From: Cycas panzhihuaensis
Taxonomy: Eukaryota; Cycadophyta
Assembly: GCA_023213395.1 (NCBI GenBank)
Contig: CM041465.1
Location: forward strand, 4,464,001 to 4,528,000
Direction: 5' to 3'
DNA: 64,000 nucleotides
Positions 34,170 to 45,217 of this stretch are shown piece after piece. The notes beneath the pieces are model-generated. The model searched no databases, was not told the DNA's origin, and saw only the letters and a list, made by a program, of their open reading frames with translations. A program made the translations under genes and the position numbers. How positions within the stretch are numbered: the stretch's first letter is position 1; each line of letters begins with the position of its first letter.

Positions 34170-34590
34170 CCTATGTCTCTCTTTATCTTTACCGATGGCA
34201 GAAGCCATAATAATCCTGGACCTTCTGCTACTACATGGATTCTTCGTAGCTCTTCTGGACATGATTTCTTACACTCCAGAATCTTCCTCCCTGAGGCCAC
34301 CAATAACGAAGCCGAGTACACGGCCGTTATCGAGGCCCTCACTAATGCACTCTGTTTCCATCATGAATCGATTATTCTTCTCTGTGACTCCCAGGTTGTG
34401 GTGTCCCATCTCACCTAGGTTTACCAGGTGTGATACCCTCACTTGAGAGCCCTTGCTTCGACTGCTAGATTCTTGTTGGCTAATTTCTAGTCTGTCGACA
34501 TCTGACACATTCCTCGAGCCCTCAACACTGAGGCAGATAGTCTCGTTCGCCTCATCCTTGAGCGCCACCTTCCTCTTCTTGTTGACCATC
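34170..34590 (+). pseudogene. T-B second RNase H (aRNH-like), near the 3' LTR
   Basis: Reads SLFIFTDGRSHNNPGPSATT, EATNNEAEYTAVIEALTNAL, IILLCDSQVVVSHLT, a TAG stop at 34416-34418, then after changes of frame HIPRALNTEADSLVRLIL. All four catalytic acidic residues can be seen (FTDG, NNEAEY, LCDSQ, EADSL). The N-G/N-P and T-N-N-x-A-E-Y patterns are typical of the archaeal/plant-type RNase H found as an extra domain in Tat-lineage elements, where it usually lies between the RT-linked RNase H and integrase. Here it follows the integrase and the antisense gene. Confidence 0.75.
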
Positions 34591-35005
34591 CCTGAGACTT
34601 GCCCGGTCACTCTCTCACCCAAGTCTCATGCCATCGGGTACACCACCTTACGATCCGTTCATACCTCTGAAAGCTAACCGCTAATGAGGTTAAACTATGG
34701 TGACTACTAGGTTTACTCATTTACCTCTTTAACCTAGCATCATCATGCATCTCTTTACACTTTTACGATGGGGGCAGCCCCCTCATCCTTCTAGCTTCCA
34801 ATTGATTCCCGAGTGGCACATAGGTAGCCCCTATGTCGTCTCTACCCCTGTCCTCGTATCCACGCATTCTGCCACGACACTTGCCGGCATCCTTGACTCC
34901 TGTTATAATCATGATTTATATGTATACATGCACATGTGCTATCGACAGCTATGTTGCTAGCATTCGTCATTGCACCACGCTTCCAAGCGACGAGGCTCTG
35001 CTGCC
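34591..35005 (+). other. 3' untranslated stretch of T-B
   Basis: No domain recognised between the aRNH remnant and the polypurine tract. Confidence 0.5.
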
Positions 35006-35015
35006 AAGGGGGTAG
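35006..35015 (+). promoter_or_regulatory. Polypurine tract of T-B
   Basis: AAGGGGGTAG immediately precedes the 3' LTR (one T interrupts it). It would prime plus-strand DNA synthesis. Confidence 0.7.
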
Positions 35016-37783
35016 TGTTTCCCAGCTATCGGGAATGGATACGGGTAGGTCGACTTAGATAAGGTCAGGTATTCTTCTCCATTTTCACTTGTATTATTTT
35101 GTTGGAAAGGTTGATAGAAGTGTTGCCTCTCTGCATAACTGCTTGCTTCATTTGCGTGATTACTTTGTATTTGTTGCCTGTTCATGCTGCCTGCCGTATC
35201 GTGAGCCTATGACGACCCAGAGGGACCTACCTTTTCACAAGGTAGGCATCCCCATGGTACTTTATGACTCTCTGTGCTATCTCTACACTGTCTCAAGTTT
35301 CTACTAGACTGTATGACCCGTTCATGCATCGACCTTGAGTTCCTAGCACCTTATTTCTGGGACCTTTTGCCCGTTGATGTTTGCTTGCCTCTATCCATGT
35401 GCATTTTGGACTGTCTCAACCACCTAGACAGGAGGGCCAGCCCCTCCCAGGCCTGCCACATCACCTCCTAAAGCTCCTGGAACCTAGAATTCTACCATTC
35501 TGGCTTTCTGGTCCTGCACCACTACAAACTTAGGGGTACCATGAAGTTTACCACAGTACCATGAAGTTTGCCGCGGTGCGATTGTTGTTAGTTATTTTTT
35601 AAAATCTGTCGTGGCAATTCTCATGTTTCCTATGAAATTGCCACGTGGTCTTGCATCCACCTCAGCCTTATTTGTGCCCTATTCACTCACTTAGGGCTGG
35701 GATGGGTATAAGTATCAAAACCCTTATCACTTTGACTCTTAGCTCATTTTTTGCTCTTCAATACAACCGTTCCTACTGCAACTCCTATTCTTCTTCTCTT
35801 TCTGCTACAGGTGTACTTGCAGGCCTGCATTTCCTGCAACTCTAGGCTAGGATCTACCTGCAACTACCTTCTTCCATGGTGGGAAGCCTCTCTTTAGGTT
35901 TTATCAAGTAATTTTGGTGTTATTCTTCTCCAGCTCGCCCAACAAGTGTCTCCTTCAGCTATCTATTGGGATTTCTCCTGCAAACCCTTGTAGGGATCCT
36001 CTTCTTCGCTGGTAGTAGGGCCAGACCTGCCCTATACCAGCCCAAAAGGTCTTCCAAATCCCTTTTCTCTGGATTTATGGTAAGTTATCTCCATATTGGA
36101 CCTATTTCTTGCCTTGTCTATCTATTTCCTTCAGGTTTGACCATAGCAAAGCTTGTTTTTTCAGTAAGTTTGGCTTGTTTCTCATGGGTTCTACTTTCCC
36201 TCTGCTAGTTTTCCTTAAGGGAGCAACGAGAGAAGAGTCACAAGGTTGGGTGAAGAGAGTAAGGTGGGGCATCCCCCCTTTTCAGTCCTTCTCTCCAAGG
36301 ATAACCCCTTCCCACCTTCTCTTCTCTTACTACATGCTTTTCTTGGGATTATTAGGAGTGATTGAGCCCTAGGCTTGCACTGGATCATCAGCATACACAA
36401 CCCCTTGTTGCGCTGATTCCAGGCTTGCTCGCCTCCTGTTTGGACCCCCGTAGTGTCCCTTGTGTTGTTGGGTACCCCTTGATACCATTGGCAAGGGTTT
36501 ATGCACCAGATTACTGCCCATAGCAACTCTGTGTCTGGCATATTTCCTAACACTTTGTTACCTTTTTCTTGGCTCTCCTTGCTTGTCCTTAGTTGCCTTT
36601 ATTATCACCTTGCTATGCTTGGGAGTTGTGTGGAGAACCTAGCAGAGGGTTAGCCATCCTGAGGCTTCCCTTGCCACATCTTTGCTTGATGTTTGTCCTT
36701 GCTTGAGAGAGGGTTTTAGAGCTTGTTGCAACAACTATTTTTGCTAACACTTTAACACAAATATCACATATATACTTGCATATACATAGTTTATCTTTTG
36801 CAGCCCCCTTCTTGGAAGGGATAAATCCGTGCATGTGCAGGTTGTCGTGGTGCTTTCACAAAGGTATAAAGCGTTCAGATATGGGTAAGGTCTATCGCTT
36901 TGTTTCTTTACTTTCACTTCCTTTTCATAAAGGGGAAGGTAAGGAAGCCCATCTCATACACGTTAAGACTTGGTCACGCCTCCTTGGATTAATGCAGGGA
37001 CGTAAGTCGTGTATGGGTGAGGTCCTCCATCGGTTGCTACATCTTCCAGGTACGTGCATCCTCCCTTTAACCCTCGCTTTCCCTTTCTTACTTTTATTTA
37101 GGATCTATATGTTAGTTAAGTAGGTTGCACATAAAAGTGAAAGAGGAAACAATATCTTTTATTTACGTTTGTATATTTGCATATTGCACATTTGACCCTC
37201 ATAGGAAAAGGACCTATAGGAAACCTACCCTTTCCTTTTCCTTTGCTTGTGAAGCCTAGTTTGCCCACTCAGTTTATTCCCACCTGGCATTGCTTGCTTG
37301 TATACGTGACACCTATTCCCGTTTCCTTTCCTGTTTCCTTTTCGGATCATTAAGGGAAACTTTGGTTTAGTTGTCCTGTTCTTATTTCTCTCTCTCCCTC
37401 TTAGCCTTATTTGCTTGGTCAAATAACCAAGAGGAACCTAGTCTCATTGTAGGCTATCGCCTACTTTATCCCCGCTCGTTTCCCTTCATCATAGGGAAAC
37501 CCTTGAGGACTCCTCTCTTCCCCTTCCGGCCATCTAAGGGTGGGAGGATCTTCCTCTCGAGCTTATCCGAACTCCCTTTCTTTTTTCCCTCTTTCTCTTT
37601 AGGATAAAGGACCACCCTAAGGTAATTGGGTATCATTCGCAAGTCCCGAACTCACGCTTCAGCACATGGGGCACCCTGCGTGTTACTTACTTCGCTTGTA
37701 GGTTTTCACCTACACCCTCGATACCACCATCGACCATCATCATTCCTACCGAGCTAAGTGACTATCCCGTAGACGCGTATCCA
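35016..37783 (+). repeat. 3' LTR of T-B (2768 bp)
   Basis: Aligns with 20773-23528 from TGTTTCCC to ATCCA. The TATA-like box is at 35707-35715 and the twin repeats are at 35535 and 35555. The 263-codon frame of the 5' LTR is broken here into three pieces. Confidence 0.92.
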
Positions 37784-37788
37784 ACATC
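37784..37788. repeat. Probable target-site duplication of T-B, right
   Basis: ACATC against GCATC at 20768-20772. The DNA beyond does not continue the C4 element, so this assignment is tentative. Confidence 0.5.
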
Positions 37789-38248
37789 TTCACTGGTAGA
37801 CCTAAACTAAATATCCCTCGATTGTTAAGGTATTACCTTTATTTTAATTAGAAGTAGGAGATATAGAATTTAAGAAGACCTAAGTGACCACCTTTGCCTA
37901 ATTCCTAAGAAAGAGTCTTCGCCTAGTTATGTTATTTAATAAAGTATGGATGTAGAATGTGACGAAAGGCATGGATGTGAAAGGGGGATGGTAGAATCCA
38001 CTAACCTACATAACTGGGTGAAAGAGTTTTAGTTTCAAAACTACTCTAACAATATTTTTAATATCTTCCTTAGGGACTTCTATCCTTTGATCTTTTTAAC
38101 CTTTTAGGTTTTACTTAGATGTAGGAAAGGGTAAGTAAATAAAGGAATTATTTTCCTTCTTTAGTTTTTTTTTCTTATTTATGATCACTTTCTATTTCCT
38201 TTGATTTTGTTTTTCTTTTGTTTTGTTTTTTATGTGTTTCCCTTTTTT

Positions 38249-38281
<33 letters not shown>

Positions 38282-40434
38282 CAAAATACAAAAACAAAAT
38301 TAATTTAGACAATCGATGAAACTAAAAGGCCTAATCTAATTTTTGATCAATAATCAAAAGGAAACAAGCTAGAAGTAGATGCATACAATGTGTTTTTTAT
38401 ATCTTTTTTCCTTTTTGTTTCAAAGATGAAAGACACAAATGTAAATATAAAATTATCTTTCTACATATAATGTGTACATCTTATAATAAACAGAAAGGTA
38501 CTTTTAAGAGATGCAATACATACAATATGATTGTTTATGCAAGTTTTCAAAGAGATCAATAACATGAAAAACTAATTGATAGACTTTGTCTTGCATACAT
38601 GTAATTATTTCTTTGAAAAGATGATGTATAATACAAAAAAAGAAAGAGATTTCAAAAAGATGTTACTAGTATTTTTAAATGATTTTTCAGACCTATGAGA
38701 TTATATACAAACAACAAATCTGAACCACAACTCCCATACAAGATACAAGCTTTAAAGGTTCTATCATAGTTGGAATAAGGAAGACTCCAAGAGTAACCTT
38801 GAACCTTTAGCAAGCTAAAAAATCAAACAAGCATTTTCTATTCATCACCTTTAACTTTTCTTTTAAAAGAAGAAAAAGTAAAACTAAAAGTGGAATCAAG
38901 TAAAGCACAAAACTATGAGATTGAAATTTCTTTCCTATTGTAAATAAATGCCTCAGAATGACAATTTTCCTTTCAGCTAATCAATCTTTTCAAATGATTT
39001 CCTTTAAAATAACTCAATGGAGAGTAACAACAAATAAAAAATGCTAAACCACAACTAGATAATGCCAAAAGGAGTGGTAAATTACTTGAAATATAAACTG
39101 TTGTTCAAGAATAGGAAGGGATATCTAGATAAGTGGTGGAGCGATAACCATGCTTCACCCTAGTCTAACCCTTATAAATCCCATAAAGGGCTAGTCTTTC
39201 AGTAAGTATTTTAAAGTCCAAAATAAATACAAAACCAAAGCAGTAATCAACCAAAAGAAAGAGCAATTTTTGAGTGAAAACAACCTTCAAAATACTGTGA
39301 GATGAACTAGAAACTAAATAGGAAAGACCTTACTCATTTAAAAGAAGTTTGAAGCTTAAAACTTTGAGAAAAATCCATAAAAGTAAAGGTTAGATGATCA
39401 ATATTCAAATATCAATAAAGCACAAAGTCACAGCATCAAAATTCTTCCTTGATTTCACCCATAAGCCTCTTCAAAATCTAATTTTTAGTCACAATAATAA
39501 CAATCTTTAAATTTTCTAAAAAACTAAGAAAATCTATCAAAACTTGAGCAAATTACATACTAACTCACTAAATTCAAATTACAAAACCCTAGTCATCATT
39601 CTTGGTCATCAAAGCGATAAGATTCCACTGAATTTGGGTGGTGACATGCAAAATTTTGGTGCACTAGTTAAGTTTTACATGTATGACAGTAAAAATTATG
39701 ACAGATTACATTTTTGGATCTACAAAAATGTGATTTTATTCTAAAAATACTACTCACATTTTTTTTAGTGTAAAAAATGTGACAAATGTAAAAGTAAAAA
39801 TTTACTCAAAAAAATATTTAAAAAAAATTAAACATAAATTGAAGTACAAATGACCTTATAAATGAGTAAATAGGCCTAAAACAATGTGAAAATAGTAAAT
39901 ACAAGCCCAAAATGATAAGAAAACCTGACAAAAATTGGGTGAAATCAAGAATAAAATGAAAAAATAATAAGTTTTAAAGGAGGCATTAGGTTAAATTGAT
40001 GATAAAGAAAAAAAATTAGTGCTATAGTCTAAGTCATCGATAGATGATCGTAAAAATATAGATCACATCATCATTCGTCATAAATCATTAAACAAAATTC
40101 ATACATTCCTTCATCAAAACATGGCTTACTTCATGATCAAATAAATCCATCATTTATTTTCTATAAAACTATATAATAAACATGTTAAAATTTACAAATA
40201 CAAATCAAAGCCCAGGTTTTAGTGAAACATTTGCCCCCTTGACACCTAAAGCTCCTATTTTAAGAAGAGAAAGAGGATGGTGAGAGGTGCCAATAACAAA
40301 GTGATTGTTGTTTTGGTCAAACCGATGGGAATCAAATGAAGTATATGAATGACGAGGTGATGTAGCTTGATGACCTAACCTTAAATAAATTCCATAGAAT
40401 AACAAAATTAAAAGAAACTCTCACTAGAAAATAT
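37789..40434. other. AT-rich DNA, no gene seen
   Basis: No protein remnant recognised on either strand. A TA microsatellite lies at 38251-38281. It may be the non-coding 3' part of T-C (minus strand) or unrelated DNA; nothing in it continues copia C4. Confidence 0.5.
38251..38281. repeat. TA microsatellite
   Basis: Fifteen uninterrupted TA units. Confidence 0.97.
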
Positions 40435-40634
40435 ACCCAAAAGGATTGGGTTTCTAATACCAAAAGGTTATTATTTATATCATTTGCCTAAAAGGACTGG
40501 GCATCTAACATCAACAAAGACTTATCCAAAAAGAATATGTATCTAACATCACCAAAGACTTACCCAAAAGGACTAGGTATCTAACACCAAAACTGCCCAA
40601 AAGGACTAGGCACCTAATATCACCAAAAACCTAT
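40435..40634. repeat. Tandem array a (about 38-base units)
   Basis: Five imperfect units built on CCCAAAAGGACTAGGTATCT, followed by AACATCACCAAAGACTTA. Unit length varies from about 32 to 52. Confidence 0.85.
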
Positions 40635-40640
40635 CTAATG

Positions 40641-40814
40641 CCCACAAACTGGATGGGACTTCGCTACCATATAACATAGCCATAAATTAGATGGGATTTC
40701 ACCACCAAATACTCATGAACTAGAAGGGACTCTATTATACAACTTACCCACAAATTAGATGGGACTTCACTATCAAACGCCCATAAACTAGATGGGACTC
40801 TACTATATAACTAG
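40641..40814. repeat. Tandem array b (about 35-base units)
   Basis: Five units built on CCCACAAACTAGATGGGACT, followed by TCACTACCAAATA, 32-39 bases each. It directly follows array a but has a different unit. Confidence 0.85.
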
Positions 40815-41176
40815 TCATAGTTTATCTCTCTTTAGCCAAGCATCGAAGGCAAATCTTTTTGCCAAAGCAAGAAGGATAGACTGTCATAGTTTATCAACTC
40901 ATTAACAGGTGAATTTTTAGAGAAACCCCATCATAGATTAACCTCATGAATGGTTTGAGGGCTTTAAGAGACCAATTATCATAGTTTAACTTGTTAACAA
41001 TCATTTTTGGAGGGCTTTCTGTCATAGTTTATGCTCATTAACAGGTAGAAGGGACTCAAAGCATTGTTCTTGTCATAGTTTTAACTTATTAACAGGTGAA
41101 AGGAGATTCAAAACATGACCCAATTATAGTTTAAGCCCATTAATAGATAAAGGAAAGCTCAGAGCATTATCCTTTG
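40815..41176. repeat. Tandem array c (about 43-69-base units)
   Basis: Seven units, each opening TCATAGTTTA and most continuing CTCATTAACAGG. Similar phrases recur singly at 58235-58300 and 59835-59870 within T-C, which links the array to that element. Confidence 0.8.
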
Positions 41177-41844
41177 GAGACAAATATAAAATTTGTGTGA
41201 AAAGAAAGGAACACAAGGCATTGCCATATCTCCAAAGGGAAGATGAGCTCCAACAAACATAATTAAGTATTAAAATGATAATTGACCCTTATTAAAGTAA
41301 ATATATATAAGTTTAGACATTTAAAGGTAATTTTGATGAGAATAATAATTGAAAAAGAATAAATTTTTCTTTGATAGATCTCATGGACAGTGGAGAAAAT
41401 TTTGCCAAGGAAAATAAAGAAAATCCCCTCCCTATTTATAAAAAAATGGATGAGAAAGGGTTTCATTTTTATAAGAGGGAGGAGGAGAAAGGAGATACCC
41501 TAAGGTTATTCTTCTTATTTTTGAGGTGTTTAGGAGCCCATTCTAACAAAGGACTAGCCCTAGATATCTAATGAGTTAGAAGTATAATTTTTTTTTTTTT
41601 TTTTTTTGAGCCAAAAACATAATGTTATAGTGCAGAAGTTATGGCTACGCTAAAAATGTGGTTAGTTAGCAAAAAAATATAATTACAGAGTAAAAAACAC
41701 AACTTTGCAATATGGGACCATCAAAGGAAATTGCATTTTTTTACTATGAAGTCACATCTTTTTACTGTGAAATCATGTTTTTAATTACCTAGCCATACTT
41801 TTGGACCTTTATTAAATCAAATTCAAAAAATTTATTTTTTAAAA
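41177..41844. other. AT-rich stretch upstream of the T-C antisense gene
   Basis: No gene is recognised. It includes a T-rich run of about 20 at 41588-41608 and a TATA-like CTATTTATAA near 41430. At 41742-41775 are two close phrases, TTACTATGAAGTCA and TTACTGTGAAATCA, about 20 bases apart. They resemble eroded copies of the twin repeats in the T-B LTR. Confidence 0.4.
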
Positions 41845-43186
41845 ATGAAACAATAAAGTTGACATAATTTAAATGATGTAATACAGGCCCTAGAGAGAGT
41901 GGAAATGTGAGAAAGTGAGGGAATGGCCATTAAGGAGATGGTGAGCCAATTGGATGAGGCAAGATGGGAGATTCTAAGGGCATGTGGTCTATCATAAGTG
42001 AGTACACCCACCTAGCTTCTCATGGAGCATGAGATTTTGCATGATTTCATTAGTTGTTGGGTCCCAAGATGTAACATATTTCAAGTATGAGCTATTAGAG
42101 AGATATAGATTAATGTGAGGGACATGGGGAGGATCTTAGGGGTTATCTAGCATAGGAAGCGAGTTAGACTGATCTAAGTGACTAACGAGGAGTTCTAAAT
42201 AGTGTGTAGTAAGTACTTGATGGGATTCACTAATCAGATTAACTAGCATATGATCTCAATGGAGGATATTAGGATAGTAGATGGTATCCCAATAGTATAG
42301 AGGATTATCACTTTGATTATCATTTATAGGATAGCTAGAAGCTATAACTTTATGGGGGTTCTAGCTCAATGGACTAGAGTGGTGGGGAGATATGAGTAGG
42401 GGATCTAGATTAACTCAGGATAGTATATAGTAGATAGCATCAATCACCAATTATTAAGGATTAGGAGAATAGGGAGAGGTAAATTCTCATACAACTCTAT
42501 ACTGATAGGTTAGTTATATGACTATGTTCTGCTCATGAGACTAGGAGGGGAGCCAGGAGAGCTAACAATGATGGACCTGGGGATGAATAGGTGGCATATG
42601 AGATTGTGGATCTATAATAGGCCAAATATCATGGTGAGGACTACACATAGCCCTATCCTTCATAGGATGATGAGGAGACAACTTATGGAGGATGCTTATG
42701 TAGGGTTGCCGATATGGAGTGATGATAAAATGGATGTCGTAGAGAGGCCAGTAGTAGAAGAGGCTCTTACAATTAGACAAAAGAGAGGGAGAGGGTAAGA
42801 TGGAGGAGGATGAGGTGGGAGAGATGGCAGGGGTGGTGGGGAGATAGGACGAGGAGTTAGAGGAGGTGCCTCATCTAGTGGTGGAGTAGGAAAGAGTCAC
42901 CAAGTGCTTAAGAGAGGAGGTGGAGCACCTATGGAGGGGAGAGGAAGTTCCATACAGAGCATGGAGCTAGGATCGACGAATATATGGGTAGGGATGGAGG
43001 GACTAGAGCTAGAGAGGTTGAAGTTACTCAGGAGGTTCCTCATGAGCTGCAGGAAGGAGAGATACCACTAGTAGAGGAGGTGGTGGGTGCAGAGGTAATA
43101 GATAGAGGGGGCTTGCTAGGTATGTTTTCTAATTGATTTATTTCTTACATCACATCATACTTTTTTACTTCTTAAGGACTTTTTCT
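41845..43186 (+). pseudogene. Antisense PMD gene of T-C, N-terminal part
   Basis: Plus-strand reading homologous to the T-B antisense gene: DVIQALERVEM, a stop, GMAIKEMVSQLDEARWEILR then ACGL; LLMEHEILHDFISCWVPRCN then IFQV; INVRDMGRILGV; then IRIVDGIPIV, ITLIIIYRIARSYNFMGVLA, GRGKFSYNSIL, a stop and YDYVLL. Each block aligns with a block of the minus-strand T-B frame (REILWRCGLL, SHWDSRRYVFHLP, DIRRILGVP, LCILFRISRKQNYRDIL). A basic/acidic Gly-rich linker follows and is cut at 43186 by copia C5. It opposes the T-C gag-pol on the minus strand. Stops are frequent. Confidence 0.6.
43182..43186. repeat. Probable target-site duplication of C5, left
   Basis: TTTCT, four of five matching TTTAT at 56860-56864. 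Confidence 0.6.
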
Positions 43187-43536
43187 TGTTCAGAATATAG
43201 GTCCCAAACCTTAAACCGCCACAAGATCTAAACTATTTTGCAACTAGCTATAGGAATCAAAACTAAGAATTAACATGCAAGTTCTAAAATCAGAGATAAT
43301 GCAATAACATCAGTATACAAGCTAAACATCATATATGCACCTGATATAACATGGTAAAACCCTAGTAGTGTTCTAGGGAAACATCTGCACAGGAAAGCTA
43401 TCGATCTTTATTGCTGTAGAATGGAGAAATAGTACATCTTAGTAGTAGAATGCTCTTAGGAACAACAACCAGCCGCCGCCCTCATCACAATACATTATAT
43501 TACATTACAACATAATAATAAAAGCCCTAAAACAAG
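43187..43536 (-). repeat. 3' LTR of C5, first part
   Basis: Matches 56215-56570 of the other LTR, starting TGTTCAGAATATAGG. It ends in ACAAG, the target duplication of the element inserted here. Confidence 0.92.
43532..43536. repeat. Target-site duplication of the chromovirus-like element, left
   Basis: ACAAG, identical to 51937-51941. The uninterrupted C5 LTR at 56560 shows this site once, in a slightly changed form. Confidence 0.92.
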
Positions 43537-44220
43537 TGATCCAGGAGGATCTACCATATGTTTACAGGATGCGAAAAATTCTAGGCATTGGTATAACTGA
43601 AAGAGATATGGCCAAATAGTATCAAAATTATATGAAATTTTGTGTAAAGGGAGAAGACACATCCTACTAGATGTGTACAAAAGGTGGGGTTCAGAAAATA
43701 TCATTTGATTAGAGTTCAAGCCTTGTTTTTGCATAAAATTAATCCCACAACTAGCAGAAAAAAAATAGAAAATATATATTATCATTATATGAATGGAAAT
43801 ATGGCCAAATGACATCCAAATAAGCTAAAATTTTGAGGAAGTAGAGGAGACATACGTTCCTATACGTGTACCAAATTTGAGCTGAATTGGAGTCCGTTAA
43901 GGTCAATTACAATCCATAACTTTTAAGAATTTCATGAAGGCCACTTGGATAGCAGAAAAACAGCAAATACATATTATTATTAAATGAATAAAAATGCAGT
44001 CAAATGACATCCAAATGAGCTAAAAATTTTAGGAAGCTGAGGGGACATGCATTCCTATACATGTGCCAAATTTGAGCCAAATTGGAGTATGTTAAGATCT
44101 GTTACAAGATGTAACTTTTTAAGAATTGCATGAAGGCCACTTGGACAACATGCATTCTGGTGGTTAGTGGTTATACTTGCATGATTGCCACTTGTTAAAC
44201 ATGCAATTTTGGTTTCTTTC

Positions 44221-44230
44221 TATAAATTGA
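44221..44230 (+). promoter_or_regulatory. TATA box of LTR 1
   Basis: TATAAATTGA, followed by GCCCTACTACAGG. It is conserved at 45906 and 51568 in the other two LTRs, so it is the likely core promoter of the family. Confidence 0.7.
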
Positions 44231-44405
44231 GCCCTACTACAGGTTGGAGAGGTGGTTCTTGGAGACTTGACTTGGGAAGCATCCTTGAGAGGCATTTGAG
44301 GGTTGGAGTGCCCCTTATGGTATAATTATATCATTTATTCCTTGTAATTTTACCATTCTTTTGCTAGTTGATTTCTCCACCATTAAATGGAGATTTTCAT
44401 AGTTT

Positions 44406-44411
44406 AATAAA
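44406..44411 (+). terminator. Candidate polyadenylation signal, LTR 1
   Basis: AATAAA about 185 bases downstream of the TATA box, also present in LTRs 2 and 3. Confidence 0.45.
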
Positions 44412-44592
44412 AGTACTACTCCTCATACTTTTGGATCAATGTCAAGAATAAATGATTTGGTGTAGAATTTCCTTTCATAAGCTCATTGTTATTTTGATGT
44501 TATTGAGCTTTCTACACTAACTCCCAGGATCTCAAGGAGAAAAGGTTGATAATTGACTTCTTCACCAACTAATCTCTTTTGGGATCATATTT

Positions 44593-44605
44593 TGGTATTA
44601 GAGCC
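44593..44605 (+). promoter_or_regulatory. Primer-binding site after LTR 1
   Basis: TGGTATTAGAGCC, one mismatch from the initiator tRNA-Met site, five bases after the LTR. Confidence 0.88.
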
Positions 44606-44633
44606 TCTGATATTTTTTGTAGGGACTTGAATG

Positions 44634-45200
44634 GTACAAACAAGGAAAGGATAACAAGGCTTTAAGATACTTGGAGAAGATCCAGAGAGTCCACAAAGAA
44701 GTACATGATCAACTTCTAAGGACTCAACAAAAGTACAAGGAAAGACATGACAAGAATAGGCAAGAGTGTACTTTTCAAGAAGGAGATTTAGTATGGTTAT
44801 ACTTGAGCAAGGAGAGGTTAAAAGGAGAAGGCAAGAAACTCAAACCTATAAGGTATGGACCATTCAAGATTTTGAGAAAAGTAGGTGGCAATGCTTTCCA
44901 ACTTGATCTTCCACCTTATATGCAAATATGTTCGAGTAAATCTTTGAATACTTAAAACTCTTTGAGCCCTCCATGCTAGATGAGGAACAGGACTAGTTCA
45001 CTTTACCTTCAGTTGATGATTTGTATTTGGAAAGTGAGGAGCCTCTCAAGGAAGATTATATCTTGGAGAGAAACTCTACCAAAATAAGACATAAGACACA
45101 TGAATATTTTAGGATTGGAGTAGCAGGGCAATTGCCTAGTAAGGCCAAGTGGTTTAGTAGGCAACAAGGAGAACAACACTTTCCCCATCTCCAATTCTAA
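44634..45200 (+). pseudogene. Deleted interior: gag start fused to the integrase tail
   Basis: The leader and the first eight gag codons (to 44653) run straight into the sequence corresponding to 50314 onward. About 3.97 kb is missing, with ATA shared at both edges. The 94-codon frame at 44671 reads MEKIQRVHKEVHDQLLRTQQ and, near 44850, RYGPFKILRKVGGNAFQL, the GPF module of a Ty3 integrase C-terminus. It is open across a site where the long copy is frameshifted. It is broken later, near 44930 and by a TAG at 44993. Confidence 0.88.
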
Positions 45201-45217
45201 GCCAAACAGGAGTTGGT

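Larger units (their letters stand above)
20773..37783 (+). mobile_element. Tat-like Ty3/gypsy element T-B, complete outline
   Basis: A 17.0-kb element with both LTRs, a primer-binding site, a polypurine tract and the order gag, protease, RT, RNase H, integrase, antisense PMD gene, aRNH. The great length, long LTRs, extra RNase H and antisense gene are the hallmarks of the Tat lineage (Ogre, Grande and Retand are known members). It is visibly richer in G and C than the flanking DNA. Every plus-strand gene carries stops. LTRs differ at roughly one base in ten in the parts compared by eye. Confidence 0.9.
43537..44587 (+). repeat. LTR 1 of the chromovirus-like tandem
   Basis: TGATCC...GGATCA, a perfect 6-base terminal inverted repeat flush with the target duplication. 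It contains three diverged ~193-base direct subrepeats (landmarks at about 43606, 43799 and 43992), a TATA box TATAAATTGA at 44221 and an AATAAA at 44406. It differs from LTRs 2 and 3 at more sites than they differ from each other. Confidence 0.93.

Noticed and set aside
38720-39600. Possible gene or promoter in the AT-rich stretch right of T-B
   Set aside because: No frame above about 66 codons and no recognisable protein or splice structure.
40435-41176. CRISPR-like array
   Set aside because: Units are imperfect, of variable length and contiguous, without constant repeats and unique spacers; plant nuclear context.
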